Shown: positions 42,091 to 53,470 of the stretch, one piece after another
Numbering within the stretch: the first letter of the stretch is position 1
Layout: each line of letters opens with the position of its first letter
DNA from: Hortaea werneckii
Lineage: Eukaryota > Ascomycota > Dothideomycetes > Mycosphaerellales > Teratosphaeriaceae
Assembly: GCA_037044905.1 (NCBI GenBank)
Contig: JBAOKB010000143.1
Location: 20,709 to 84,708 of the forward strand
Direction: 5' to 3'
DNA: 64,000 bases
Program-made: the position numbers and the translations under genes
Notes under the pieces: generated by a model
Told to the model about the DNA's origin: nothing
The model's input: only the letters and a program-made list of their open reading frames with translations
The model's database searches: none

Positions 42091-43321
42091 TCTAAAGACG
42101 TCCCAGACGACGAGGACGGGAAGCCCGAGAAGATAGAAGGCTATCAGAGCTCAATAGCTGTGGCTTTCTGGGTCGAGAGACAAGGTTTCTGCCCACTAGT
42201 CAAGACTTTGTTCTCAGATGATGATCAGGTCGGTCAGATAGTCGTATCCAGCGGAGCGGGGTCGATGGATCAGGCCACAAGTGTGTAGGCCAGCACTTGG
42301 TTGTCAGCCTAATTCAATCCGGAGTGGTGCACTACTTTCATGCACCTGATCGCCGGGAATTTGCAATCCGGGTGGGTTAAGGATCCCAGAATGGTGTTGG
42401 TGAGGCGCTTCAGCACTGGGCTGACTACATCTGGGAGCGCTGGCCAATCGCATTTACTTCAGATCTGCATAGATTTTACGCATTGACATGCCTCAGGCAG
42501 ATGCGGCGCGACAAGCTCCACCTCAGGGCTGGAGCTGGAGCTGGAGCCGTTTCATCGCTTCCAGTCTGTACTGTACGGTACCTAAACCCGCCCTTAAAGG
42601 TGATAGGCTGCTACATGTGAAGCACATCCCAATTGGCGACACAAGACACTTCTCTACTCCTGCGACAATCACTACTGCTCCTTCCAGCTAGGTAGACATG
42701 GAGTCACCATGGAATATTAGGCAAAGATTGATGAAAATTCCAAGGTTCATCCAATTGAATTTGATCGCGGCGGACAGTGACGTCAAGGTATATAGGAAGC
42801 CGACTCCAGGCTGGAAGCGTCCGAAGCCACGAAAGCTCGGGAGTCGTCGCTTCTGTCGGATGCGGATGCGGATGCGGATGGGAGAGGCTGCTCGCTGCCA
42901 ATGCGCACCAACAGCCCGCGTACCTCAGGAACGGTAGGCTTAGCAATTCTCTCATATCGACCACCCCTTCGCTTATCCTCCAGCCCCCTTCCCAACTCTC
43001 TTACCTTACAGCTATCCTTTCTTGCCATTGTCGTCCAGTCTGAGCCCGAAACACAAAACATCTGGCAATCTCCGTGTAGAATCACCGGTACATGGCCGCA
43101 GCGACACTTGCGCATCGCCGCGCATAAGCGAGAGAGACAACGCGATTGCGACGATGGAAACGAGGGAAGGACGACCGTGAGCTGAATCCGCGCGCAACAC
43201 CCGCCTGTCACCACTGCATCTATCGATCGGCCACGCATCGATCGACCGACCACCTGGTACTGCGCAAACAGTCGACCGATCGACAGTGCCTACCTAGCGA
43301 TAAGCGGAAACCGCCGCAATC
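42091..43321. promoter_or_regulatory. divergent M16/IES1-like intergenic region
   Basis: A 1.2-kb spacer. It contains a ggagct hexamer run near 42530-42547, a cggatg hexamer array at 42857-42880 and a CGATCG-rich patch at 43221-43283 just before the IES1-like start. Frames of up to 156 aa have no family resemblance. Confidence 0.4.
42857..42880. repeat. cggatg hexamer repeat, 4 perfect copies
   Basis: Four head-to-tail copies of cggatg at 42857-42880 in non-coding sequence between the M16 and IES1-like genes. Confidence 0.95.
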
Positions 43322-45958
43322 ATGTCTTCATTACAACACATTCTGTCGGCCGACCCAGAGGAGTCCGCGAGACCGTCGGCGCCAAGCGCACCCCCAGAAA
43401 CGCCTGCTGCGACCATGCCACCACCACCCAGCCTACTACGACACGAAAAGTCCGATGAGCAGTCGGTTGGAACGCCCTCTGGCGACAAGACCAACGACAA
43501 GGATGACGAAGGTGGACACACATCAACGACTACATCGACACGACGCAACGCGAGCGGCAACGTCTCATCAGTATACTCGGGCAACAAAGTCAAACACCTA
43601 AAGAAAGAAGACGGCATCCCGCTCTGGCGCAAAGACATCCAGTATGACTTTTTGCGACTAGTCTTCTACGACCAGACACGATGTTTCACTAAACACAGCG
43701 ACGGAACGAAGGGCCACACTTTCACAGACATCTACATAGACTCCATGGCCAAGAGCAGCAAGTGCAGCAAGATTCTAAAGGAGAAGCTGACACAGGATCA
43801 AGACGGGGCCGTATCCATGGCCATGGTGTGTCTGTTGGTCAATGTTGGACGAATGAACACCACTCTGAATTTCTTCCCTGAAATGCGCGCCCAGTTGCGG
43901 ACCTACCATTCAATACCAGCACTACAAGCACATCAGGATCCAAACGCATACAAGCAGCTGCAGGACGCTCCGAGACTGAAGTCAATATTGAAAGGCGCGA
44001 CGGAAGATGAGCCGCAGCCGAGCACCATGGACGAGATCAAGAACGCAAGCATTCCACGCACCAACCCTGTCAACTTAATATTCGTCATGAGCCAGTATGC
44101 ACCAAAGATTAGCGAACTGCACTTCAGCGCGCCGCGAGATTTCTTTGATCTCGTGATGCGTAGCAGCCTGAGCAGCAGCAGCCGAGCGCGCGCATTTCTC
44201 TGGTTGATCTGGTGGTACTTGGAAAGCGATTTTAGTTATGAAGACTCGCAGCGCAATCCATTTGGCCAGGGACAATACGGAGAGGGCGAAGAAGGCCCTG
44301 GCGCATTACCAGTCAAGGTCCCACCTTTAGAGAGCTTGACCGAAGAACAAGCGGCACTGGAGAATCTCGACACGGAAGACGAGAAGACGTTCGGCGAGGT
44401 AAAGCGAAAGGAACGCATCGCTATCCTTGCCAGTGAGCCTAGCCCGGCTATGACTGCATTGAAACGTGCGAGGAAAGAAAAAGGACTCGACAAGAGTGGT
44501 CCGAATGCTTCTGAGGACGAAGCAAGCGAAATCGGGTGGCAAAAAGGTAAGCTGAACCCACCAAGACACGCCGACCGTGACTGACCGCCCCAAGATTCTG
44601 TAAGCGGCAGACCGTCTGGTCTCCACCTTGAGGCAGGAAGCGATTACACACGTTCGCCCTCGCCCGCTGAGAACCGTGGCTTTCAAGCCGTGAACGCTTC
44701 CGGCAAAGCTGGCGGCAACATGCAAATCAACAGATTGCTGAACAACGACGAATCGATGATAGACGCTTCGCCATCACAGCCTGCAGCCCCAGCCCCAGCG
44801 CCTGTGAAGAAAGGCCCCGGTCGTGGCAACTGGCGCCGTAATAAACCAAAGACAGATACTGTACCAATTGCTGCCAGAGGTGGGGAGAGTAATCATCATG
44901 TACCGCTGCTTCCCAACAACAGCCAAGGCAGCTTCTCAATACAGGACTCGGGGCCTTCCCAAACGCAGCCTGCAACACCAGGATCAAGCGCGCTCGGCCA
45001 ACAGGGTGGTGGCCTTAATCCCTTCTCCCCATCACACGGCGCCAACATCACCTTCCAGACGCGACTGAACCCGGACCATGTCCCGACACCATCCTATCAG
45101 GCGCAGAAGCGCAGTCGCGGCATGACCCAGCACCAATCCGCCGTAGTCAACTACCGCAAACGGCAGATCGACTACACCCTCGACAAGCGCATCAGCAAGG
45201 TCCACGTGCGAGCGCGGAGCAAACGCGAAGGCGAAGGCGCCATATTACGCGCCTGGAAGCGCATCAAGCGACTCCCCGCCGACTACGACTCGGAAGAGGA
45301 ATCGGTGCGGGTGCGACGCGGCGGAGCAGGGGGCAAAGACAAGACCGAGAAAGACGAGCACAAGCGCGGCGGCGGGAAAGAGAACATCGAGCACCACCAC
45401 CTCGAAGACATGGATCTAGCCCGTCGCCCCCGCGTCTTCATGGCAGGCATGGGCCGCGTCAACGGCGAAGCGAGCGACGTCGGCGAAGAAGCCCGCAGTC
45501 TCGCGCGCTCCTTCCGGCGCGCATCCCGCCGGCTCGAGCGCTGGGAGGAATCCGGGACGCCGGGCCACGCGATGATCCGGCGTCGGCAACAGCTCCAGCT
45601 CCAGCAACAACAGCAGGAAGACTCGATGCGACCCCCGCCGCCGTCAACGAATCGGCGAAGTATGACGGTCGCGCGGCCATATATGGATATCCCGCCTGCG
45701 AACGGCCGGGTTAGTCTGCCTAGACAGCGTAGCAGCGGGACGGGAGGGAAAAGTCGAGACAATCGTATGGGGTCCGGGACACCGGGCCAGCAGAAAGCGG
45801 GGAGAGGGGATGTTGAGGGCGAAGATGAAGACGGGGAGGCGGGAGGCGAGCTGGACGAGGAGGATCGCGAGTTGTTGGGGGAGGTGGATGCGGATGAGAG
45901 CGGTGAGGAGGAGGAGGGCGAGGGCGAGGACGAGGACGAGGAAATGGGGGATGATTAA
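43322..45958 (+). CDS. IES1: INO80 chromatin-remodelling complex subunit IES1-like
   Basis: Exons 43322-44546 and 44595-45958 join across a 48-nt intron (GTAAGC donor, gactgac branch, CAAG acceptor) to give 862 aa. Ies1 is a fungal-specific INO80 subunit in the nucleus; INO80 moves nucleosomes and exchanges H2A.Z. The conserved block is at about residues 85-330: HLKKEDGIPLWRKDIQYDFL, a YIDSMAKSSKCSKILKEKL segment, MAMVCLLVNVGRMNTTLNFF, NLIFVMSQYAP and AFLWLIWWYLE. Another conserved basic stretch near 590-630 includes NYRKRQIDYTLDKRI. N- and C-termini are low complexity, and the C-terminus is strongly acidic. Yeast Ies1 is shorter (about 690 aa). Identification is by pattern recall and less certain than for the housekeeping genes. 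Confidence 0.75.
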
Positions 45959-46280
45959 GGCATGCCACGCAACTACTATGTAGTTGGGGGAGGCGGCGGC
46001 GGCCGACAAAGGACGCCATACGCACACACGCCAGTACACGAGATACCCTATCTACACTTCTGCTCCAACTGATGATTTAAATCTTGTCCTTTCAAAACCT
46101 GGCAAGGGGATGGAGAAAAAGACGGAGACATCCATCGCCCGTTTTTTACAAGCCGGGGATATCTGAGTTATTAAATGGGGAAAAGCGAAAACATCAGTCA
46201 TAGAAACGTCTCAAACAGAAGGACGACGGCAAACACATGTAGTCAAACCATACTCTTTTTATCAATGTTTTTCATCTCAT
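45959..46280. other. convergent 3' region IES1-like/cyclophilin
   Basis: A 322-bp spacer between two converging genes. No gene, repeat or RNA was recognised. Confidence 0.35.
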
Positions 46281-47567
46281 CTAAGCCGGACTCTTCTCAT
46301 ACGCCCCATGCCTCTCCGCACCACCAGAACCAAAGCCGCGGACCCAAACATAGCACGCGGCGAGGATAAGCCCAGCCAGACCCAATTTCATAAGGGGACT
46401 GAGACCAGCCGTAGCGTCCCGACCAAGTTCGGCCTCCACCTCGTCGCCATGGCTGTGGAGAGGCGACTTGGATGTCCCGCCTACGTTGTCCTTGATCTCT
46501 GGCACTGAGGCACCACCGTCTGCCGGTGCTACCGCAGCAGCGTTTTCAGACGATGAGCCGGTGAAGGTCTCCTCCTCGCTCAGCGGGTAAGCGGGTTCCG
46601 CGTGACCGGGGTAGCCTAGAAGTGCAGAAGAGTCAGCCTTCGTTTACTTTTCTCACCAGTACATACCATGCCCCGGGGGGAGACCCGAAGAAGTCTCCAA
46701 ACGCAAGTAAACGTACATACTGGCTCAGCACTCTTCGGTATCAACTACAACTCCGCCCTAGTACCTTCTTCGGGAACCTCAAGCTCGCCGCTCTTGGCGA
46801 TCTTGACAGTATCCTTAGGCTTGTCGCCGGCGTTCTTGGGGACGTTCTGGATCTTGTCCACGATGTCGTAGCCTTCGAGGACTTCGCCGAAGACGACGTG
46901 CCGGCCGTCGAGCCAGGAGGTGATGGCGGTCGTGATGAAGAATTGGGAGCCGTTGGTGTCCTTGCCGGCGTTGGCCATGCCTGTTGCGAAGAACGAGTTT
47001 GTCAGAGGGGTGTTGCTTTTCTCGCTTCCATGGCGAGTTGTATAGGTGGGGAGGGAGAGAGATGAGGATAAGGAGGGGGATAGAGAGACGTACTCAGCAG
47101 GCCCTTCTTGGTGTGCTTCAGCTTGAAGTTCTCATCCGGGAACTTGGCGCCGTAGATGCTCTTGCCGCCTCGGCCGTCGCCGCTGGTGAAGTCGCCGCCC
47201 TGGATCATGAAGTCCTTGATCACACGGTGGAAGGCGGAGCCCTCGTAGCCGAAGCCCTTCTCGCCCGTAGCCAGAGCGCGGAAGTTCTCGGTCGTCTACA
47301 ATGCGAGCTCAAGGTTAGCATTACAGACACTACCAGAGACTCAAGGGATTAGCGACCATGCGACTGGGAAATGCTGACCTTCGGCACGGTCTTGCCGTAG
47401 AGACCGAGCACGACGCGGCCGAGCTCCTCATCGCCGTGGGTGATGTCGAAGTAGACCTTGTGGGTGATCTTGGGACCCTTCTGGGCTTCGGAGCTCTGGG
47501 CGAAGAAGACGAAGACGAAGGTGAGGATCAGCAGAGCGCTGGTGAGGAGGCGTTGGAGGCCGATCAT
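46281..47567 (-). CDS. secretory-pathway cyclophilin (peptidyl-prolyl isomerase B) with C-terminal membrane anchor
   Basis: Four exons on the minus strand: 47379-47567, 47094-47295, 46765-46980 and 46281-46615, giving 313 aa. Cyclophilins isomerise X-Pro bonds. A signal peptide covers about residues 1-28 (LLTSALLILTFVFVFFAQSSEA). The cyclophilin domain (about 35-205) shows FHRVIKDFMIQGGDFT, the NGSQFFIT core, and the Trp in SWLDGRHVVFGEV that contacts cyclosporin A. After the domain, a linker of about 70 residues leads to a hydrophobic segment (LMKLGLAGLILAACYVWV) and a short basic/polar tail. The protein is therefore probably anchored in the ER or a later membrane, with the domain lumenal. 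Introns are 83, 113 and 149 nt, and all ends are in phase. No HDEL is present. Confidence 0.92.
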
Positions 47568-48195
47568 GTTGCCGGAATGTTCGTCTTTCCAGCACTACGA
47601 GGTGTAGATGAAGTATGTGATATCAATCTCCAAAAGGACAGGTATTTTGCTGGGGAGCTGCTACCTCCGATGTCTCGGGTGTGGGGTTTGTTACGTGGAG
47701 CAACCAGGGTCTACCTCCTACGGTAAAGCGGTGTGCTGTTTAATCGTCGCTAGGGGGGGGGGGGGGGGGGGGGGGATAATTGATAAATGAAGCACATCAC
47801 AGTATTTACTGTAACCGGCACAAACCGATTGGAAAGTCAGAAAGTCTAGATCTTGTCCAATGCGCATCCAAGTTCCCGGTTTCACTGCTGTAGCTCCAGT
47901 CCAAGCTGTTTGGCTGCTACCTCATCAGCGTTTACATCTGATGAAACTACTGCCCGCATCGGAGGCGTCTACAACAGGTTCAGACGTATAGATTTACGTC
48001 ATTGCCAAGGTCTCTCTCTACATAGCTTCACTACGACCGACCTTGCATCTTCAGATAAGTAGATTAGTCTGCCTCTCTCTCTCTCTCTCTTTCTCGCTCT
48101 ATCTTCAACACACCTTCCCCATTCTTTCAGCAAGAAGCACGTCAATCCCAACAAATCCAAACATCGAATCGGAACCCTCCCCAAACAAGGCAAAC
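47568..48195. promoter_or_regulatory. divergent cyclophilin / small-protein promoter region
   Basis: A 628-bp spacer. It contains a run of 23 G (listed separately) and, at 48071-48090, a ctctctct tract in the probable 5' UTR of the right-hand gene. No other feature was seen. Confidence 0.4.
47753..47775. repeat. homopolymer of 23 G
   Basis: An uninterrupted G-run at 47753-47775, about 185 bp upstream of the cyclophilin start. It could fold into G-quadruplex structures, or its length may be uncertain for sequencing reasons. Confidence 0.95.
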
Positions 48196-48572
48196 ATGGA
48201 CTTCGTCAAGAACGCAATCGGCGGCGGCGGCTCTGAAGAGCAGAAGAAAGAAGGCGAGAGCAACGAGAGCGGCGGCGGCTTCATGGACAAGATCAACACC
48301 ATGGCCGGCGGCGGCAAAGCGAGCGAGAAAGACGAGGATGCTCTGGACAAGGGTATACATCCCCCTCCCAAGGCAGTCCCCCCACCTATCGATGAACCCT
48401 GGGGCTAACTTGATTCACAGGCATCGACGCCTTCCAGCAATACGGCATGGGCCAGGGACCGCAGAACAACGAGTCGGCCGTCGAGCAGGCCAAGGACGAG
48501 GCGATCAGCGATTACATCCGCGGACAGTACCAGGATGCCACGGGCAGCAAGATGCCGATTGAGGACAAATAA
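48196..48572 (+). CDS. small glycine-rich soluble protein, stress-associated fungal family
   Basis: Exons 48196-48352 and 48421-48572 join across a 68-nt intron (GTATAC donor, gctaac branch, CACAG acceptor) to give 102 aa. The protein starts MDFVKNAIGGGGSEEQKK, is Gly/Glu/Lys/Ser-rich and hydrophilic, and ends with a more conserved part: GIDAFQQYGMGQG, NNESAVEQAKDEAISDYIRG and a DATGSKMP tail. Similar short proteins are common in filamentous ascomycetes and some are annotated as DNA-damage-responsive or stress-induced, but I cannot name a biochemical function. No signal peptide, Cys or membrane segment is present, so it is probably cytosolic or nuclear. The CT-rich leader suggests a well-expressed gene. 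The C-terminal helix resembles what I recall of the family. Confidence 0.7.
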
Positions 48573-49264
48573 GACATAAGCGGGAAGGGATTGACTAGCG
48601 TTGCCGATCGATAGCAGCAAGTGCGAGCGAGGGATATGAGGATGATGATGATCTGGCTACGGATGATATGATATGAATGAGAATCCATAAAATGAAACAT
48701 AGAACAAGCAATCAGTTGCTTCATACGTCTCTATCGGTGCTTGCGATCGCTTGCGCATTGTGTTCGATGTAAATCGTCTGAGAGTGACAGAATAGGATGA
48801 CGACTGCGCGAACCGTAAGTTCGTGCGAAAACCCAGCAGCTAAGTTACCGTAACTCTCGGTTGCATAGTCAGCAAGATAAAGTCTTTGCTGCGTCGTCAT
48901 GGAACGAATGAAATCGATCCGACGCGAAGACAATACCGGTGTAGGGGAAGGACGAACGGCTTTTGACGCACTCATATAAACCTCTTGCATCCCTGCGCAG
49001 GTAGCTGCAACGGAGAAGCGAAATTTGACCTTAAAAAGAAAGAAGGAAAAGAAAGAAAAAGTGCTTCCGAAGAAAGATAGAATACATCCCCACTAGAGAG
49101 ACAAAGGTCTATAGGAAAAAAAAAAAAAAAAAAAAGGGGGCATCCACATTGCCCGCTTGCTCGACGCGCTTGAACGTTCAACTAACAAGAATACAAAAGC
49201 AAGGGAATGGGGTTCCTTTACCCCACAAAGCCCTCCCCATCCCGCCGACTCGCACTGGGAAGAA
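48573..49264. other. convergent 3' region small protein / kinase
   Basis: About 0.7 kb between converging genes. It holds a run of 20 A followed by 5 G at 49116-49140. No gene was recognised. Confidence 0.35.
49116..49140. repeat. A20-G5 homopolymer pair
   Basis: Twenty A (49116-49135) directly followed by five G (49136-49140), downstream of the kinase stop. It is a simple repeat; no flanking target-site duplication was recognised. Confidence 0.9.
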
Positions 49265-52158
49265 CTACGAAGCAGCCCGCTCGCCCTTCTCCTTAGCCTC
49301 AGCCTGCTGCTCCATCTGCTTGAGCGCCTCAGCCGTCAACGGCACGCCGCCGATGCCCTCCTGGGTATGCGTAGCAGGCGTGCTAGGCGTACCCAAGGGA
49401 TCGTTCTCGCCGTGCGGAAGGGGCGAAAGCGATGTGCGAAGAGCTGCACCCTCGACGGCAGCAGCACCGCCCCTCTCACTATCCCCGCCACGAGGACGAT
49501 GGACGACCGAATCGAGTTCAGGCCCGAACTGATCCACCTCCTCCACCTCCAGATCCTCGGCGGACTCCTCTTCCATGACCGCGACGTCAGCGGCAGCAGC
49601 TTCGGCCGCCTCCTCATCTTCCTCCGTGATCCCCGTCGTGATCATCTCGCCGCTGCGACGGCCCTGGACAGAAGCTGAGCCGGAGCCGGTGTCCCTTGCA
49701 CCTCCTAACGGCGTCCGACCGATCCCCGAGGGCGACCCATTGTTACCCAACATCGGACCCTTGAAGACGGTGCGTTTCTTTCTCGCGAACACGGGAAGGC
49801 TAGGGGAACCCGGACCCATCCCACCAAAAGCACCGCGGGCCTCTGAGAACGCGGGTAAAGAGCCGAGGGATCCAGGGGGAGGCCGGCGCGAGACTCTGAT
49901 ACCGGCGGGTAAGGCGCCGGCGCCTGTGGGCGTAGCGGGGAGGATTTTGACGGAGCTGTGAGGGGAGCGGCCGAGACGGGAACCCGAAGCGGAGGAGAGG
50001 CCGGAGGGGGATGCGACCGAGGCGGACGAAGTGCTGCTAGCCTTCGAGTGGGTGTGTTGGTGTCCGCCTTTGAAGGTGGATCGGATGCTGCTGACGGAGC
50101 TGCTGGTTGATTTGCGGCCGCGGAGGCCGGAAGAGCGGCGGTAGGAGGAGTGGGGGGTTAGGGTGCCGGGCGAGAGACTGGTGCGCTTGGCTCTTACAGA
50201 CGAGGGGACGGAGCCCGTCGAGGAAGTGGTGTTGATTCTTGGCCTTCCAGGCATTGTTGCTCTCGCCTGCAGCTCAGGTCTTGTACCCACCACGGATTTA
50301 CGGTGCTGTGGTAAAGGCCCAGTGGACGTACGCTGTAGATTCTCACGTGGATCCGTGTCTAGTATGGGTTTGCCGTTAGCCTCTAGTTGCGGCGAAGACT
50401 TGTCTTGCTTTGTTGCACCGTTGCCGGTGGGTGACTTTGCGCGCTTGGCACCTTCTTTAAACCAATGCTTCACCCAGGCAAATTGGTTCTTGAGAGGCTG
50501 TTGGTAAAAAGTGCGCCGTTTGGTACGCTGTGGTGGTGGGACATAAGTTGGGCTGAGAAGGTCTGGATTGACCGTGGAGTACCTCAGCATACTTCCGCTG
50601 TTTCCTCTTGATGGACCTCTCGGTCTTCGGATCACAGGCGCACTGTAATCTTTCGGCGGTGGCGGTGGTCGGCTGCGTGATCGGCTGAGCTCCTCTCGAG
50701 ATTTGTTTTTCTGTATCTTGGGCGGATTCTCGCTGTCTGGTGTCGGTGACTTGGTTTCGCTGACACGTGGCAAATCTGGCGGCTGCACAGTCAAGTTTCC
50801 GTTTGCTCTCGCCATACGTCTCCCTCTAGACCGTGGTGAGCCTGACATGCTGCCCTCTTCACCCTCGTGAATCTCTCCTAGCGCACTCTGAGCGAGCAAT
50901 CTACCACTAGCAGCGCTCAACCTCCGAATGCTTTTAGCCTCAGCTTCGCGTTCCTTGCGCTTTCGCTCTCGCCTCTTTTCCTTTCGTTGTTCTTTCTCTA
51001 TGAGGAGCGCCCACCATCCAGCCAAGGAGTCGCAGCGTTGGGACAGGACATGCTCGATAACCATATCGATATCCACGCCTGCCGCCTTCATTCGCTGGAG
51101 GGTGTCCTTCTCTACCTGAGTGCTGAAAGCTGGAGGCTGCTGAAGCTTGAGAATCTCCTGCTGCTGTGGGGCATGTTCTGAAAGCCATGGATCTTTCAGT
51201 ATGTCGCTAAGGCTTGGTCGTAGGAGCGGTCGCTTGGACAATAGCTTTTTGATCAAGTCCACTGCGCCTTCGGGTAGATAGTCTGGATACTTTGGCTCCT
51301 CTTTCAGAATCTTGTTCTTTGTTTCCATCTCTTCATCCTCGTCGAATGGGAGCTCTCCACACAGCAAAGCGTACAGAATGATGCCCAAACTCCATACGTC
51401 CACCCGCTCACCAGCATACTTCTCGCCCTTAAGCATCTCCGGCGCGGAATAGCATACCGTTCCACACCATGTCTGTAAATAGCTAGTGCCGCCCGAATAT
51501 TCCCTTGTGAACCCAAAGTCTACCAACTTCACATTTTCGTGTTTATCCAGCAGTATGTTCTCCAGCTTCAAATCGCGGTGTACGCAGCTCTTCGCATGCA
51601 CATAGCTCACAGCACCAACTAGCTGGGTGAATATCTTTTGAACCTTGCCGGCTTCAATGCGTCCGTTCTCCAGCAGATGGTTATACAGCTCATCCCCAGG
51701 GCAGTATTCCAACACCAGCCACACCAGGTTCTCAGTGACTATGACCTCGTACAGCCGAGCGATGTGAGGGTGCAAGAACTGCCGGTGGTGGTGAATCTCG
51801 CGTGCAAGATTGGCATCGTCTTTCTTCGCCGACTTAAGCACCACTTTGGAGCCATTGGTGAGCTTGTGAGACGCAAGGTAGACCTTGCCGAAACTGCCTT
51901 TGCCGATGAGTCGACCGAGCGAGTAGTTGCCGACGGTCGTGAGGTCGGGGGAGGAGAATTCGGTGAGGAGAGCTTGGTAAGACGCCGCGAGCTGTAGTAG
52001 TCCTTTTGTCAGCTCAGTCTTAGAGTTGGAGAGTGCTGAGAGCGGCTGCAGTCATGGGGGTTGCGAGGGAAGAGGGTCCAATGTCAGACGCATACGGATG
52101 TCCGTACCTTACTGCGGTGTTCGTGTGCTTCGTAGTCGGCCTGTGTCCTGACCGGCAT
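49265..52158 (-). CDS. CAMK-group serine/threonine protein kinase with long basic/serine-rich tail
   Basis: Exons 52108-52158 (17 codons) and 49265-52018 join across an 89-nt intron to give 934 aa. The short first exon is needed because an in-frame TGA lies upstream of exon 2. The kinase domain covers about residues 48-305: P-loop GKGSFGKV (56-63), ATP lysine K79, catalytic HRDLKLEN (Asp166), DFG Asp184, an activation segment with TWCGTVCYSAPEM, and DVWSLGIILYALL. All catalytic residues are present, so it should be active. The LVLEYCPGDELYNHLL wording resembles the yeast YPL150W/Kin4-like branch near AMPK-related kinases, though the subfamily is uncertain. The rest is an Arg/Ser/Pro-rich disordered tail of about 600 residues with many possible phosphosites and an acidic patch near the end. 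Confidence 0.87.
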
Positions 52159-52870
52159 CACATTGGAGTCCGGCGCCTCGAGTGTAGACTACGACCTCCC
52201 CCAGCCTGGTTTCGATACTCGCGATTGAGTTGAACCACCACTTCCGCGGGACCGAGCAGTCGGGTGGGCAACTGGGAAGGATGCGATTGCGTTGGCTGTC
52301 GATAGCGACAAAGACTCGCGATTAAGTGGGTTGTTGCAATTGATGGTTGCTTCATAAAAATATTAAAGATCTGAAAAGTGCCTTCGAAACATCGGCCGAG
52401 TGGCAAGGCGTCGCAATAATACCTCATGGCTCGCATGGTCTTCCCCTGTTTCTGTTCCACGCGCGTCATTGGTTGGACGTGGCCACGCCCAGGGCTGAGC
52501 TTCTTTCAGCCTCATTCAAGCTCTTCGCTTACAAGTAGCCATGTCGCCGATTTAATTACCTTGACAACACACAATTGCTGAGATGCCTGCTCGCTTCGAA
52601 AAGAGAGCCATCGGACTTTCGCATCAAGTTCAACACATGAATAAACGTTGTCCTGTGTCTGCGCTGACATGTCGACGAGATGGAGACTGGTCACTACCTT
52701 GTGCTTTCGGCGTAAAGACGTACCTTGGCGAACAGTGGCAAGAAGCTACCTGCATCGAACAAGACACCAGAACTGCTCAAGTGACTTTAACATTGAGACA
52801 AACACTAAGCTCTGATCATCAATGCCTACCCATTGATGCGTGGGAGAGACATATCATGCTGTACACTTGC

Positions 52871-52930
52871 GCTTGAATGGAGGATGGTGGACTTGCGCTT
52901 GTCACTCAGTCCACCATCCTCCATTCAAGC
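52871..52930. repeat. perfect 21-bp inverted repeat with 18-bp spacer
   Basis: The left arm 52871-52891 (gcttgaatgg...ggtgga) and right arm 52910-52930 (tccacc...ccattcaagc) are exact reverse complements over 21 bp, with an 18-bp spacer 52892-52909. An 11-bp direct repeat, acttgcgcttg, occurs at 52865-52875 and 52891-52901. RNA or single-stranded DNA could fold into a strong hairpin. Confidence 0.95.
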
Positions 52931-53127
52931 ACCGAACATCCTTCGCGTCTGTGGATCAATCGCAGGATTTCTTGAGTACCATTCTGAGTCCTTGTCCCAG
53001 TTGGAAGTCAAGCTCGAGAACAAAGCGATGCAAAAGCTCCTTTGAGCCTGGGCAACAATAGCTTCTTTCACTGCACACATGCACAATGCCTGCTTTCACT
53101 TACCTTTCGCACAATGGGCGGAAGGCA

Positions 53128-53470
53128 TTATTTGAGAATCAATTTCGTTCCATCGATATCATGAATCTTTGCAGGCTCGGTGATTTCAACAAATCCGACC
53201 TCGAAGCTGTCTGACATACCTGAAATATTGTTGCGGGATCAATCGAGGTCATTGGGAAATCTCACATCCACATGTTCGACAGTGATTCAGTCAGGCCTTC
53301 CGGTAAGGTCTCAAATCGCAGCAGCAATATGTTATTAGGGATGCACCGTCCAGCGAAGCCCATCTATGTTCCATCTCCCTCCTCAGTCTCGAACCTGCCT
53401 CTCTCGACGCCGATGGTGAAAGTGGTACTTGACTCGTACGACAATCATGATTTTGATCAGTCGGCTGATG
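53128..53470 (-). pseudogene. possible degraded coding fragment, unrecognised
   Basis: On the minus strand, one frame reads protein-like text (LSYESSTTFTIGVERGRFET, then FAGRCIPNNILLLRFETL) but is broken by in-frame TAG and TGA. A second, out-of-phase open segment (53128-53217, MSDSFEVGFVEITEPAKIHD) follows. No intron that keeps both frames was found. A plus-strand 118-aa frame (53272-53628) overlaps the same DNA. I cannot name the family; it may be a gene relic or chance. Confidence 0.2.
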
